The notes beneath the pieces are model-generated. The model worked only from the letters and a program-made list of their open reading frames with translations. It had not been told where the DNA came from and searched no databases. Made by a program: the position numbers and the translations under genes. From Deltaproteobacteria bacterium (GTDB taxonomy: Bacteria; Myxococcota; B64-G9), in the NCBI GenBank assembly GCA_003647095.1, contig QMME01000285.1, positions 1 to 5,711 on the forward strand: 5,711 bases of DNA. The letters are read 5' to 3'. Below, one piece after another: positions 1-5,711 of the stretch; position 1 is the stretch's first letter; the number at the start of each line of letters is the position of its first letter.

Positions 1-2796
1 CACGTCCAGCGACTGTTCGGCCATATCCCGCGATTCTGCCCGCGCCCTTTCCATGATATTCTGCAACTCCCCGGCCTTCTCGTCGAACCAGTCCTCGCCG
101 GCCCGGCCCAGCGGCAGCGCGCCTTCGGCCCGGAGAAGCTTTCTCAGGTCTTCTTTTTCACGCGACGACAGCAACCCTTCCAGGATACGCCGCGAAAGCT
201 GCCATTTCTCGAGAGTGGCTGGTTCAACCGGTTCGCGATCCTTGAGTTCCAGCTGGTAGTCGTCCAGGTGGACGCCGAGTCTCCGCCGCAGCAGATGCCT
301 GGCCGGGTGGCGCAGGCAGGTGATGAGCTCATCAATGGTGACCCGCAACGGTTCTTGTCCGAACTCCACCGGGACCGGGAGCGATTCCCCTTCAGCGAGC
401 GGTCCGGCAGGTTCGACCCGGTCATTTTGTAGTTGCCTGGCGATTTCGACGGCGCGCCTATCATAGCTGAAAACCGCGCTGCTGCCGTCGAAGTACTTGT
501 GCGAGAAGGGCTGCAGCGGGTGTTGTCGAACCAGCGTCTCCCGGGCCTGTCTGCGCCTGTCCGGGTCGACAATCGGCTGCAGCAAGACCTCCAGGAGTTG
601 TTCTACCGGCCCCGCCGGATGGCGCCGCTCGTTCTTGTGGGGATCGCGTGCGGTGTAGGTGACAACCAGGTTGCTGCCGGCGCAAAGAACGACCTCGGCA
701 AGAACCTGCAGGTCCTCGAGGCGTTCGTCGGGGATGCGCCAGGCCGTCGTCCGGTTACCGCTTCCAGCGGCGAACCACTCCCCGTGCCGCATCCGACCGC
801 TCCTGGGGAAGAAGCCATCGTCCATGCCCAGCAGGCAGGCCACCCGGAAGGGAACCGCCCGCATGGGCCTGAAGGAACAAAGCAACACCTCGCCGGAAAA
901 CCCCCCCATGCCCGTGCGGGTGATGTCTTGCCCCAGCATGAGCTGCAGGGCGGAGAGATTCACCTCGCCGGTAAAACCTGCCCGGTGCGCGCCGGTCTCC
1001 AACTCCGCGACGCGCCTGCATACGCGGTCGAAGGCAAATGTCTCCAGGCGGTCTTCGCTGTCGAGCTGGCAGAGATCATCGAGAACCGCCAGCAACCGCC
1101 GGCACCAGCGGGGCACCGTGGTTGCCCGGCGAAACTCCCGCAGCCAATATGACAGCGTGCGCAGGAGGCGAGCCACCTTGCCTCCCAGGACCAGCCGCTC
1201 GCCGGCCAGTCCCGCCACCGGGGCCAGCTGTTGGCCGTCGACGTCCAAAATTTCATCCCCCACTCCGGCGACGGCCCCCACGGCCAGCCGGGCCAGGGCA
1301 AACTCGGCGGTGTTCTGTTCGCTCCCGGGAAGGCCATGGGCAACCCTGTCGCTTTCGTCCAGGCCCCAGCGCAGGCCGCTCTCGACCAGGAGCCGCCCGG
1401 CACTCTCCACCTCTGCGGCCAGAAAACCGAAGCGCCGCCTCACGGGCGCATAGGACAGCAGATCGAAAACGGCACTCGCCTTGAGCCTGCCCGCCGCCAA
1501 CTTGAGCACGTTGCTTACCACCATGCCGAAGGGATTGGCAGGCCCGGCCTGGGTATCGACTACCCGTACCGGAATGGCCGGCCGCTTGCTCTCCCTTTTT
1601 CCTCCACCGGAAAACACCGCCTGCACCAGTGGAGCGTAAAGTTCCAGCTGGGGAGTCATGATCACGACCTGGCGCGGTTCCAGGGTGTCGTCCCCGGCGA
1701 ACATTTCCAGCAATACGTCTCGCAGCACTTCCACTTGGCGAAGCGGGCCATGGCAACCGTGGAACTGAACCGAGTTGTCATTCCGCCGAGGACTCCAATC
1801 TTCTCTTCTGTTGTCGGCCTGGCCGCGTATGCTACCCCGCAGGACGGCGAGACAATCCCGGCGGTCGTCGACTTTCCCTTCCAGCCAGGCCACACCGTGG
1901 CTGTTCAACTCTTGCAAAAAAGAGCGGGAAAGTCCTCCCCAGGAACGCGCCAGTTGCCCGTGGCAGGCTTCCTCGCTGGCGGCGACAGGTGCGGCCGGGG
2001 AGAGCAAGTAGAGGTAGGCGCTACCCCGCAATGCCAACAGGCGCACGGCCTCGAAGTGCAACGGCTCAAGCGTGGCCAGGCCGAAGACGTGCAGCGGTAA
2101 CGGCAGGTTGCGGCAACTACCTCTGGCAACCGCATGATACAGGTGCCTGGGCCCCAGTATTTCCTCGCAGAACCTCCAGGCTTCGCCCAGCCAGGGAGGT
2201 AGCTTCGGAGCAGCGCCGACACTGGTTCGCCTTCCCGCCGAGCCCGCCAGCATGTACTCCAGCGACCCGGCCCGGTAAAGGGCGAGCTTGTCGAGGAGTT
2301 CTGCCGTCTGCGCCGCCCACTGCCAGGCGCCATCACCAAGTGTGGCCAGCTGCCGTTCCGCATCCGTCCACTTCTGCACCGAGGAGAGTCGTTCTATGAT
2401 GTGCCTCAACTCGGGGTTGTCACTGCTCCTCTGCAACAGGCCCAGCAACGCGAATGCCATCACTGGCACGGTCCATAACGAGTCCGGATCTCCGCCGAGC
2501 GCCTCGTAAAGGGCACGGGAGGAGAACTGAAAGCGGACGTTCACGCAGGCGCCGAGGTGGCTGGCCATCTCCGCTCGCAACCAGTCCTTCATGCCTGGCG
2601 AGCCCACCACCACCGTCTCCGTAAGGAAGGGATCGTCGCTGCGGTGCCTTTGTTCGAGCAGGTTTTCAAAGAGCCTGTCGCGCAGGGTCTCCACGTCGGC
2701 GGAGGCGAAGATCCAGGTGGGCTCATTCCCTCCCTGGCCAACCGCCGGTATTCCCGGATCGGCTTCCAGTCGCTGGCCTGCATCACCGGCAGTCAT
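1..2796 (-). CDS. recC: RecC, gamma subunit of exodeoxyribonuclease V (RecBCD), C-terminus cut by window edge
   Basis: RecC is the subunit of the RecBCD helicase-nuclease that splits the duplex and scans the 3'-ending strand for Chi during double-strand-break repair. One uninterrupted minus-strand frame of 932 codons reads off the left edge. E. coli RecC is 1122 residues, so roughly 190 C-terminal residues are missing. By recall it aligns with E. coli RecC along its length: residues 53-72 (SDDPF...GMKDW), 344-396 (VQFHGCHGP...QVEVL...YAPLVQAVF), 474-480 (GLRWGLD), 643-664 (RPMRAVPF...CLLGMDDGFFP) and 718-735 (DPHKNERRHP...VEQLL). Residues about 819-905 match the start of the inactive nuclease-like domain. 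The ATG at 2796 has GGGAGAG five bases upstream. It gives about 27 more N-terminal residues than E. coli RecC, and the next in-frame ATG (residue 69) lies inside conserved sequence. Residues equivalent to E. coli Chi-contacting Q38, T40 and Q44 are G65, P67 and D71. recB/recD are expected downstream, left of the window. Confidence 0.97.
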   Translation of the reverse strand, partial: MTAGDAGQRLEADPGIPAVGQGGNEPTWIFASADVETLRDRLFENLLEQRHRSDDPFLTETVVVGSPGMKDWLRAEMASHLGACVNVRFQFSSRALYEALGGDPDSLWTVPVMAFALLGLLQRSSDNPELRHIIERLSSVQKWTDAERQLATLGDGAWQWAAQTAELLDKLALYRAGSLEYMLAGSAGRRTSVGAAPKLPPWLGEAWRFCEEILGPRHLYHAVARGSCRNLPLPLHVFGLATLEPLHFEAVRLLALRGSAYLYLLSPAAPVAASEEACHGQLARSWGGLSRSFLQELNSHGVAWLEGKVDDRRDCLAVLRGSIRGQADNRREDWSPRRNDNSVQFHGCHGPLRQVEVLRDVLLEMFAGDDTLEPRQVVIMTPQLELYAPLVQAVFSGGGKRESKRPAIPVRVVDTQAGPANPFGMVVSNVLKLAAGRLKASAVFDLLSYAPVRRRFGFLAAEVESAGRLLVESGLRWGLDESDRVAHGLPGSEQNTAEFALARLAVGAVAGVGDEILDVDGQQLAPVAGLAGERLVLGGKVARLLRTLSYWLREFRRATTVPRWCRRLLAVLDDLCQLDSEDRLETFAFDRVCRRVAELETGAHRAGFTGEVNLSALQLMLGQDITRTGMGGFSGEVLLCSFRPMRAVPFRVACLLGMDDGFFPRSGRMRHGEWFAAGSGNRTTAWRIPDERLEDLQVLAEVVLCAGSNLVVTYTARDPHKNERRHPAGPVEQLLEVLLQPIVDPDRRRQARETLVRQHPLQPFSHKYFDGSSAVFSYDRRAVEIARQLQNDRVEPAGPLAEGESLPVPVEFGQEPLRVTIDELITCLRHPARHLLRRRLGVHLDDYQLELKDREPVEPATLEKWQLSRRILEGLLSSREKEDLRKLLRAEGALPLGRAGEDWFDEKAGELQNIMERARAESRDMAEQSLDV

Positions 2797-2801
2797 CGTT
2801 T

Positions 2802-2808
2802 CTCTCCC
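2802..2808 (-). promoter_or_regulatory. Ribosome binding site of recC
   Basis: On the minus strand this reads GGGAGAG, five bases before the ATG at 2796. It decides the start in favour of the longer N-terminus, because the next ATG is 68 codons further in, inside conserved RecC sequence. Confidence 0.7.
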
Positions 2809-2821
2809 TGGCATGCCACCA

Positions 2822-2830
2822 AGCATATCA
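2822..2830 (-). promoter_or_regulatory. Possible extended -10 promoter for recC
   Basis: Read on the minus strand the sequence is TGATATGCT, an extended -10 motif (TG, one base, then TATGCT, four of six matches to TATAAT). The hexamer 17 bases upstream, TGAAAG, is a poor -35. Transcription would begin near 2815, giving a leader of about 20 bases. Four-of-six matches occur by chance often. recC may instead, or also, be read from the barrel gene upstream, since no terminator separates them. Confidence 0.25.
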
Positions 2831-2912
2831 CCCGGTACCGACTTCTTTCAGCCATGCAGAGCACTCCATGTGACCCGTCCTGCCGGAGAAGCCAGCCCGG
2901 GCTCTGGGTGGT

Positions 2913-3671
2913 TTACCAGATATCGAACAGCCAGCCGAATTTCACGTACACCGTGGGAAAGGTGAAGTTCCTGGAAATGTTCTCGGCTCCCTGGGAAAGC
3001 GAGTCTCCCAGCTCCTGCTGAACCTGTTCGAGCAGATCGGCGGCTTCAGGAGACTGGACGCGCACTTCATCCACCGTGGCACCACCCAGGCTGACGCTGG
3101 CCCCGGGCGACTGCATGGTGTCCAACCCCAGGCCGAGGTCGAGCACGGCGCCATTTTCCCAGGAAAAGCGCCAGCCGACGTGCAAGCCGATCAGCGGTGC
3201 CCACACCGCGGCTGCCACTTCCACCGGCAGGCCTTCGGGGAAATCCTGGTGGTTCAGCATCCCGCCCACCGAGGCGGTGAGCTTCCACACCGCCAACACC
3301 CCTTCCAGGTAGAAACGCTGCTGCCAGGGATACCAGCGCACCCAGGCGGTGGCCGACACCAGGCCGGTGTCGACGTCCCCGGTAAATGTAAACTGCTCCT
3401 CGGTAACATCCACGGTATCCAACCCGGTGGCAGCACGCAGTATGGCGTCTATGGGCAGCCACCCCAGTGACAGGCCCACGCTCCAGCCCGGCGACAGCCT
3501 GAAACCGGCATCAAGGTTGATGAACTCCAGCAGGCCCACTCCCAGCTGCACGGACAGGTCACGCCGATCCTTCTCGTTACCCGTTTCCGCCGCCCGGGCC
3601 AGCGGAGGCTGGACTAGCAGCAGCGACAACAACAGCCATCGTCCCAGTTTGCCGGTGCCAAGCGCTTTCAT
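2913..3671 (-). CDS. Secreted, probable outer-membrane beta-barrel protein of unknown function
   Basis: This 252-residue protein matches no family I can name. Residues 1-27 form a signal peptide: positive start (K2, K8, R11), hydrophobic core WLLLSLLLV at 12-20, and likely cleavage after A-R-A at 25-27. The mature part shows alternating polar and hydrophobic stretches rich in Gly and aromatic residues at about 39-50, 53-71, 91-115, 118-130, 150-171, 173-183 and 238-250. These look like amphipathic beta strands of a small barrel. The last strand (VYVKFGWLFDIW) ends in tryptophan, consistent with the C-terminal aromatic signal read by the BAM complex. Residues about 207-231 are unlike the rest: charged and helix-like, placed just before the final strand. 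The ATG at 3671 follows AGGGAG and GAGGAG directly upstream. It lies 116 bases ahead of recC on the same strand and diverges from the methyltransferase. It could alternatively be a soluble periplasmic beta protein. Confidence 0.75.
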   Translation of the reverse strand: MKALGTGKLGRWLLLSLLLVQPPLARAAETGNEKDRRDLSVQLGVGLLEFINLDAGFRLSPGWSVGLSLGWLPIDAILRAATGLDTVDVTEEQFTFTGDVDTGLVSATAWVRWYPWQQRFYLEGVLAVWKLTASVGGMLNHQDFPEGLPVEVAAAVWAPLIGLHVGWRFSWENGAVLDLGLGLDTMQSPGASVSLGGATVDEVRVQSPEAADLLEQVQQELGDSLSQGAENISRNFTFPTVYVKFGWLFDIW

Positions 3672-3747
3672 CTCCTCTCCCTACCATACCTGTGCCTGAA
3701 GACGGCGGCGGCGTCAACCACCGGATTCACTATCGCCCGGGTCATGC

Positions 3748-3776
3748 TGGACATACCCCCGCAGCCAGTGTAGAAA
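3748..3776 (+). promoter_or_regulatory. Candidate sigma70-type promoter for the methyltransferase-thioesterase operon
   Basis: TGGACA at 3748-3753 matches five of six bases of the -35 consensus. An exact 17-base spacer is followed by TAGAAA at 3771-3776, four of six bases of the -10. Transcription would start near 3783, leaving a leader of about 18 bases before the ATG at 3801. It sits in the 129-base gap between divergent genes, where a promoter is needed. This is pattern matching only. Confidence 0.4.
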
Positions 3777-3800
3777 GCATTAGAGGTTGCTCCTTCTGAC

Positions 3801-4487
3801 ATGGCCAAGATAGAACCATTCGAGAAGCTGACAGAACGTTACGACCGCTGGTTCGAAGAACACGCCGGGGTCTACGCCGCCGAACTGCAGGCGTTGCGCA
3901 GCCTGTTGCCCACAAGCTTTTCCCGGGGGATCGAGATCGGCGTGGGCAGCGGTCGCTTCGCCGCCCCGCTGGGAATCGACCGGGGCGTGGAACCATCCGA
4001 AAAGATGGCCGCCCTGGCCAGGCAACGCGGTATCGACGTCGTCGCCGGAGTGGCGGAGTCGCTGCCCCTGCCCGACGCAAGCTTCGACCTGGCACTGATG
4101 GTGACCACCATCTGCTTCGTAGACGATCCCTTGAGGAGCCTGCAGGAAATGTGGCGCATTCTCAGGCCGGGCGGCTGCTGCCTCCTCGGCTTCATCGACA
4201 AGGACACTCCCCTGGGCCGGCATTACCTGGAACACCGGGCGGAAAGCGACTTCTACCGCAACGCCAGGTTCTTTGCCGCGGAGGAAGTGCTGGCCCTGCT
4301 GCGCCAGGCGGGTTTTTCCGGCTGCGATACCGTGCAGACGCTGTTCGGGCGGGATCTGGGCGAGTTGCAGGGAGATCTCGAACCCGGCCACGGTCGGGGA
4401 GCCTTCGTGGCCGTCCGCTGCCGCAAGGGCGGCCAGTCCACCGGGAACCGGGCAGCCGGCAAGGAGGATGTTTCATGGCCAGGGTAG
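3801..4487 (+). CDS. Class I SAM-dependent methyltransferase (Methyltransf_11 / UbiE-like)
   Basis: A 228-residue predicted cytoplasmic enzyme that transfers a methyl group from S-adenosylmethionine to an unknown acceptor. The Rossmann-type SAM fold is visible. Motif I is GIEIGVGSGRF at 43-53, with the E/D-x-G-x-G-x-G pattern at E45-G51. The acidic residue ending strand 2 is E64 in GVEPSE. Residues 83-99 (GVAESLPLPD...FDLAL) form the motif II region, and RILRPGG at 119-125 is the usual segment before strand 5. The N-terminal FEKLTERYDRWFEEH and the stretch VTTICFVDD (101-109) recall a small-molecule methyltransferase group common in anaerobes and archaea, from memory. The last 20 or so residues are Gly/Lys-rich and look dispensable; the gene's end was probably shaped by overlap with the next start. 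The ATG at 3801 has only a weak GAGG 14 bases upstream, so its initiation signal is poor. It overlaps the thioesterase gene by 13 bases. The substrate cannot be told from sequence. Confidence 0.9.
   Translation: MAKIEPFEKLTERYDRWFEEHAGVYAAELQALRSLLPTSFSRGIEIGVGSGRFAAPLGIDRGVEPSEKMAALARQRGIDVVAGVAESLPLPDASFDLALMVTTICFVDDPLRSLQEMWRILRPGGCCLLGFIDKDTPLGRHYLEHRAESDFYRNARFFAAEEVLALLRQAGFSGCDTVQTLFGRDLGELQGDLEPGHGRGAFVAVRCRKGGQSTGNRAAGKEDVSWPG
4461..4467 (+). promoter_or_regulatory. Strong ribosome binding site of the thioesterase gene, inside the methyltransferase gene
   Basis: AAGGAGG lies seven bases before the ATG at 4475 and within the last codons of the methyltransferase. It fixes the thioesterase start. 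The same frame stays open upstream to about 4151, but that extension is out-of-frame methyltransferase sequence with no relation to the hotdog fold. Confidence 0.85.
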
Positions 4488-4963
4488 CTTTCCAGGACAC
4501 CTATTCCGAATGGTCCAGCCACTGCTATGGCTGCGGACGACTCAACCGGCAGGGATTGCAGATCAAGAGTTACTGGGATGAAAACGGCCAGGAGACCATT
4601 TGTCGTTTCCGTCCCCGTCCCTACCATACCGCCGCTCCGGGCTTCGTCTACGGCGGCCTGATCGCGTCGCTGATAGACTGCCACTCCACCGGCAGCGCCG
4701 CCGCCGCTGCCTACCGGGCGGCCGGGCGCGAGATGGGTACGGAACCCGAACTGCGCTTCGTCACCGCTTCCCTGCACGTCGATTTCCTGAGGCCCACCCC
4801 ACTCGACGCCGAACTGGAGATCCGCGGCCGCATAGAGGAAATCAAGGGACGCAAGGTAATCGTCAGCACCACTCTCTCCGCCCGGGGACAGGTCTGTGCT
4901 CGCGGTCGGGTGGTGGCGGTCCAGGCTCCCGAGACCATGAAACCACCATCCGGCCCAACCTGA
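4475..4963 (+). CDS. PaaI-like hotdog-fold thioesterase
   Basis: This 162-residue protein belongs to the hotdog thioesterase superfamily (PaaI / 4HBT type), which hydrolyses acyl-CoA or related thioesters in the cytoplasm, usually as a dimer or tetramer. The N-terminus carries HCYGCGRLNRQGLQIKSY (16-33), the Cys-x-x-Cys-Gly...Asn...Gly-Leu signature common in this subgroup. GFVYGGLIASLIDCH (56-70) is the central-helix segment: GG at 60-61 corresponds to the family's HGG, here with Tyr in place of His, and D68 is the likely catalytic acid. The strands ASLHVDFLRPTPL (98-110), ELEIRGRIEEIKGRKVIV (113-130) and STTLSARGQVCARGRVVAV (131-149) complete the sheet, and length is normal. The start at 4475 is set by AAGGAGG at 4461-4467. 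It begins 13 bases inside the methyltransferase gene, so the two are very likely co-translated. This suggests, without proof, a shared pathway in which one product is methylated and an acyl thioester hydrolysed. Confidence 0.92.
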   Translation: MARVAFQDTYSEWSSHCYGCGRLNRQGLQIKSYWDENGQETICRFRPRPYHTAAPGFVYGGLIASLIDCHSTGSAAAAAYRAAGREMGTEPELRFVTASLHVDFLRPTPLDAELEIRGRIEEIKGRKVIVSTTLSARGQVCARGRVVAVQAPETMKPPSGPT

Positions 4964-5118
4964 GATTTCCGTCGTGCTGATCACGGATTTCTGATGGTCG
5001 CCTGCCCCCTCCCGTCTATCAACTACCCGGAACAACTGGGAAACCATGTTGGAGAGAGGCGGCATGGAGTTTGCTTGGGTTCAAGGCAGACTGTAAACCT
5101 ACCAACAGGAGGAAGACC
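4964..5118. other. 155-base intergenic gap between thioesterase and serpin genes
   Basis: The gap should hold the end of the methyltransferase-thioesterase transcript and the serpin promoter, but neither is clear. No hairpin followed by a T-run is visible after 4963. The best promoter-like pair, TTGCTT then 17 bases then TAAACC ending near 5099, matches only three of six bases at each box. An alternative is read-through from the operon upstream. Confidence 0.5.
5107..5113 (+). promoter_or_regulatory. Ribosome binding site of the serpin gene
   Basis: AGGAGGA is a near-perfect Shine-Dalgarno sequence, five bases before the ATG at 5119. It fixes the start immediately ahead of a lipoprotein signal peptide. 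Confidence 0.85.
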
Positions 5119-5711
5119 ATGAGAGGCAAGATTCCCAGGTTGCCCGGCTGGTTGTTGCTGCCGGCCTTTCTTCTCGGCGCCTGCGGCGGCGGCACCAGCA
5201 CCTTCTCCCCCGGCCAGGAGGTGAAATCGGACAAGCAGCGCCTGGCCGAACCACCGGGCGACGACGTTCCCGAACTGGTGGCGGGAAACACCCAGTTTGC
5301 CATCGATGTCTACAAGAAACTCGCCGCCGACCCGGATAACAAGAACGTCTTTTTCTCCCCCTACTCCATCTCCGTGGCCCTGGCCATGACCTGGGCCGGG
5401 GCCCGCGAGCAGACGGAAAGCCAGATGGCCCAGACCCTGCACTTCACCCTGAGCCAGGACAAGCTGCACCCGGCCTTCGACTGGCTGGATCTCACGCTCA
5501 ATTCGCGCGGCCAGGGGGCCCAGGGCTCGGACGGCGAGCCCTTCCGCCTGCACGTGGTCAACCGCCTGTTCGGCCAGACCGGCTACCAGTTCCTGCAGCC
5601 GTTCCTGGACACCCTGGCGGTGTACTACGGGGCGGGGCTGTACCTGCTCGACTTCATGAGCGACCCCGAGGCCGGCCGGCTAGTGATCAACGACTGGGTG
5701 GCCGGGCAGAC
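5119..5711 (+). CDS. Lipoprotein serpin (serine protease inhibitor), N-terminal 197 residues only
   Basis: Serpins trap serine or cysteine proteases by presenting a bait loop and then inserting it into their central sheet. Residues 1-22 are a lipoprotein signal: R2/K4/R7, hydrophobic WLLLPAFLL, and lipobox L19-G20-A21-C22. Residue +2 is Gly, not Asp, which favours sorting to the outer membrane. A flexible linker (23-55) leads into the serpin fold: NTQFAIDVYKKL (57-68, helix A), NVFFSPYSISVALAM (76-90, helix B shutter region), the following WAGA and QMAQTLHF segments (92-109), VVNRLFGQ (146-152 region), YYGAGLYLLDF (169-179) and INDWV (190-194), all in canonical order. Full-length serpins run about 350-400 residues beyond such a linker, so roughly half is present. 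The hinge and reactive-centre loop lie past the right edge, so whether it inhibits and which protease it targets cannot be read. It likely protects the envelope from outside proteases or controls a periplasmic one. Confidence 0.96.
   Translation, partial: MRGKIPRLPGWLLLPAFLLGACGGGTSTFSPGQEVKSDKQRLAEPPGDDVPELVAGNTQFAIDVYKKLAADPDNKNVFFSPYSISVALAMTWAGAREQTESQMAQTLHFTLSQDKLHPAFDWLDLTLNSRGQGAQGSDGEPFRLHVVNRLFGQTGYQFLQPFLDTLAVYYGAGLYLLDFMSDPEAGRLVINDWVAGQ

Noticed and set aside
1253..1756. Minus-strand open frame within recC in another reading frame
   Set aside because: Its Arg/Gly-rich product has no fold, and the recC frame through the same bases gives conserved residues.
433..2100. Long plus-strand open frames (433-1152 and 1231-2100) opposite recC
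   Set aside because: Their products are low-complexity Gly/Pro/Arg/Ala-rich sequence with no recognisable domain. They lie exactly antisense to well-conserved RecC codons and are expected in GC-rich DNA.
2894..2903. Perfect 10-base palindrome AGCCCGGGCT just after the barrel gene
   Set aside because: It has no loop and no T-run on either strand, so it does not look like a terminator. GC-rich palindromes of this size arise by chance.
3678..3690. The 13-mer TCCCTACCATACC occurs here and again at 4618-4630
   Set aside because: The second copy encodes conserved-looking thioesterase residues. There are only two copies and no flanking similarity, so coincidence is most likely.
3712..3717. TTGACG on the minus strand as a -35 box for the barrel gene
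   Set aside because: The nearest -10-like hexamer, TATGGT, lies 23 bases away, too far for a sigma70 promoter, and no better partner is present at 16-18 bases.
4151..4474. Upstream extension of the thioesterase frame
   Set aside because: This is out-of-frame methyltransferase sequence. The strong ribosome binding site at 4461-4467 and the hotdog fold both support the start at 4475.
4964..4991. Weak inverted repeat after the thioesterase stop as a terminator
   Set aside because: The arms near 4964-4971 and 4983-4991 pair with mismatches, and no T-run follows.
4253..5065. A 270-codon minus-strand open frame across the thioesterase gene
   Set aside because: It is antisense to a clear hotdog gene, its product has no recognisable domain, and it ends inside the methyltransferase gene.
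5046..5096. A 16-residue open frame (MLERGGMEFAWVQGRL) before the serpin gene
   Set aside because: It has no convincing ribosome binding site or known leader-peptide features. A frame this short is expected by chance.

Overview
The window is GC-rich DNA (about 60% or more by eye), densely packed with genes, and looks like chromosome from a Gram-negative proteobacterium. Three things point there: a RecC subunit clearly related to the gammaproteobacterial RecBCD enzyme, a protein with a signal peptide that looks like an outer-membrane beta barrel, and a lipoprotein signal peptide with a textbook lipobox. A gammaproteobacterium is the best guess, but other RecBCD-bearing proteobacteria are not excluded. 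No RNA gene, insertion sequence, CRISPR array or convincing terminator is visible.

Layout. On the minus strand, reading leftwards from about 3671, a probable outer-membrane barrel protein (2913-3671) is followed after 116 bases by recC (2796 down to the left edge, 932 residues present, C-terminus cut off). recB and recD would be expected further left, outside the window. recC is one uninterrupted frame on the minus strand across nearly half the window. The long open frames opposite it on the plus strand are by-products of its GC-rich codons. On the plus strand, divergent from the barrel gene, a SAM-dependent methyltransferase (3801-4487) overlaps by 13 bases a PaaI-like hotdog thioesterase (4475-4963), giving a small, probably translationally coupled operon. 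After a 155-base gap comes a lipoprotein serpin (from 5119, running off the right edge).

How the genes fit together. The minus-strand half concerns double-strand-break repair (RecBCD) plus an unrelated envelope protein. The plus-strand pair looks metabolic, one enzyme acting on a small molecule and one on an acyl-CoA-like thioester, with unknown substrates. The serpin is a predicted lipid-anchored protease inhibitor at the cell envelope. Nothing in the sequence ties these three groups into one system, and I see no clear sign of a new multi-gene defence or mobile system. The most interesting points are a RecC whose Chi-reading residues appear to differ from E. coli's, and the membrane-anchored serpin, a fold uncommon in bacteria.
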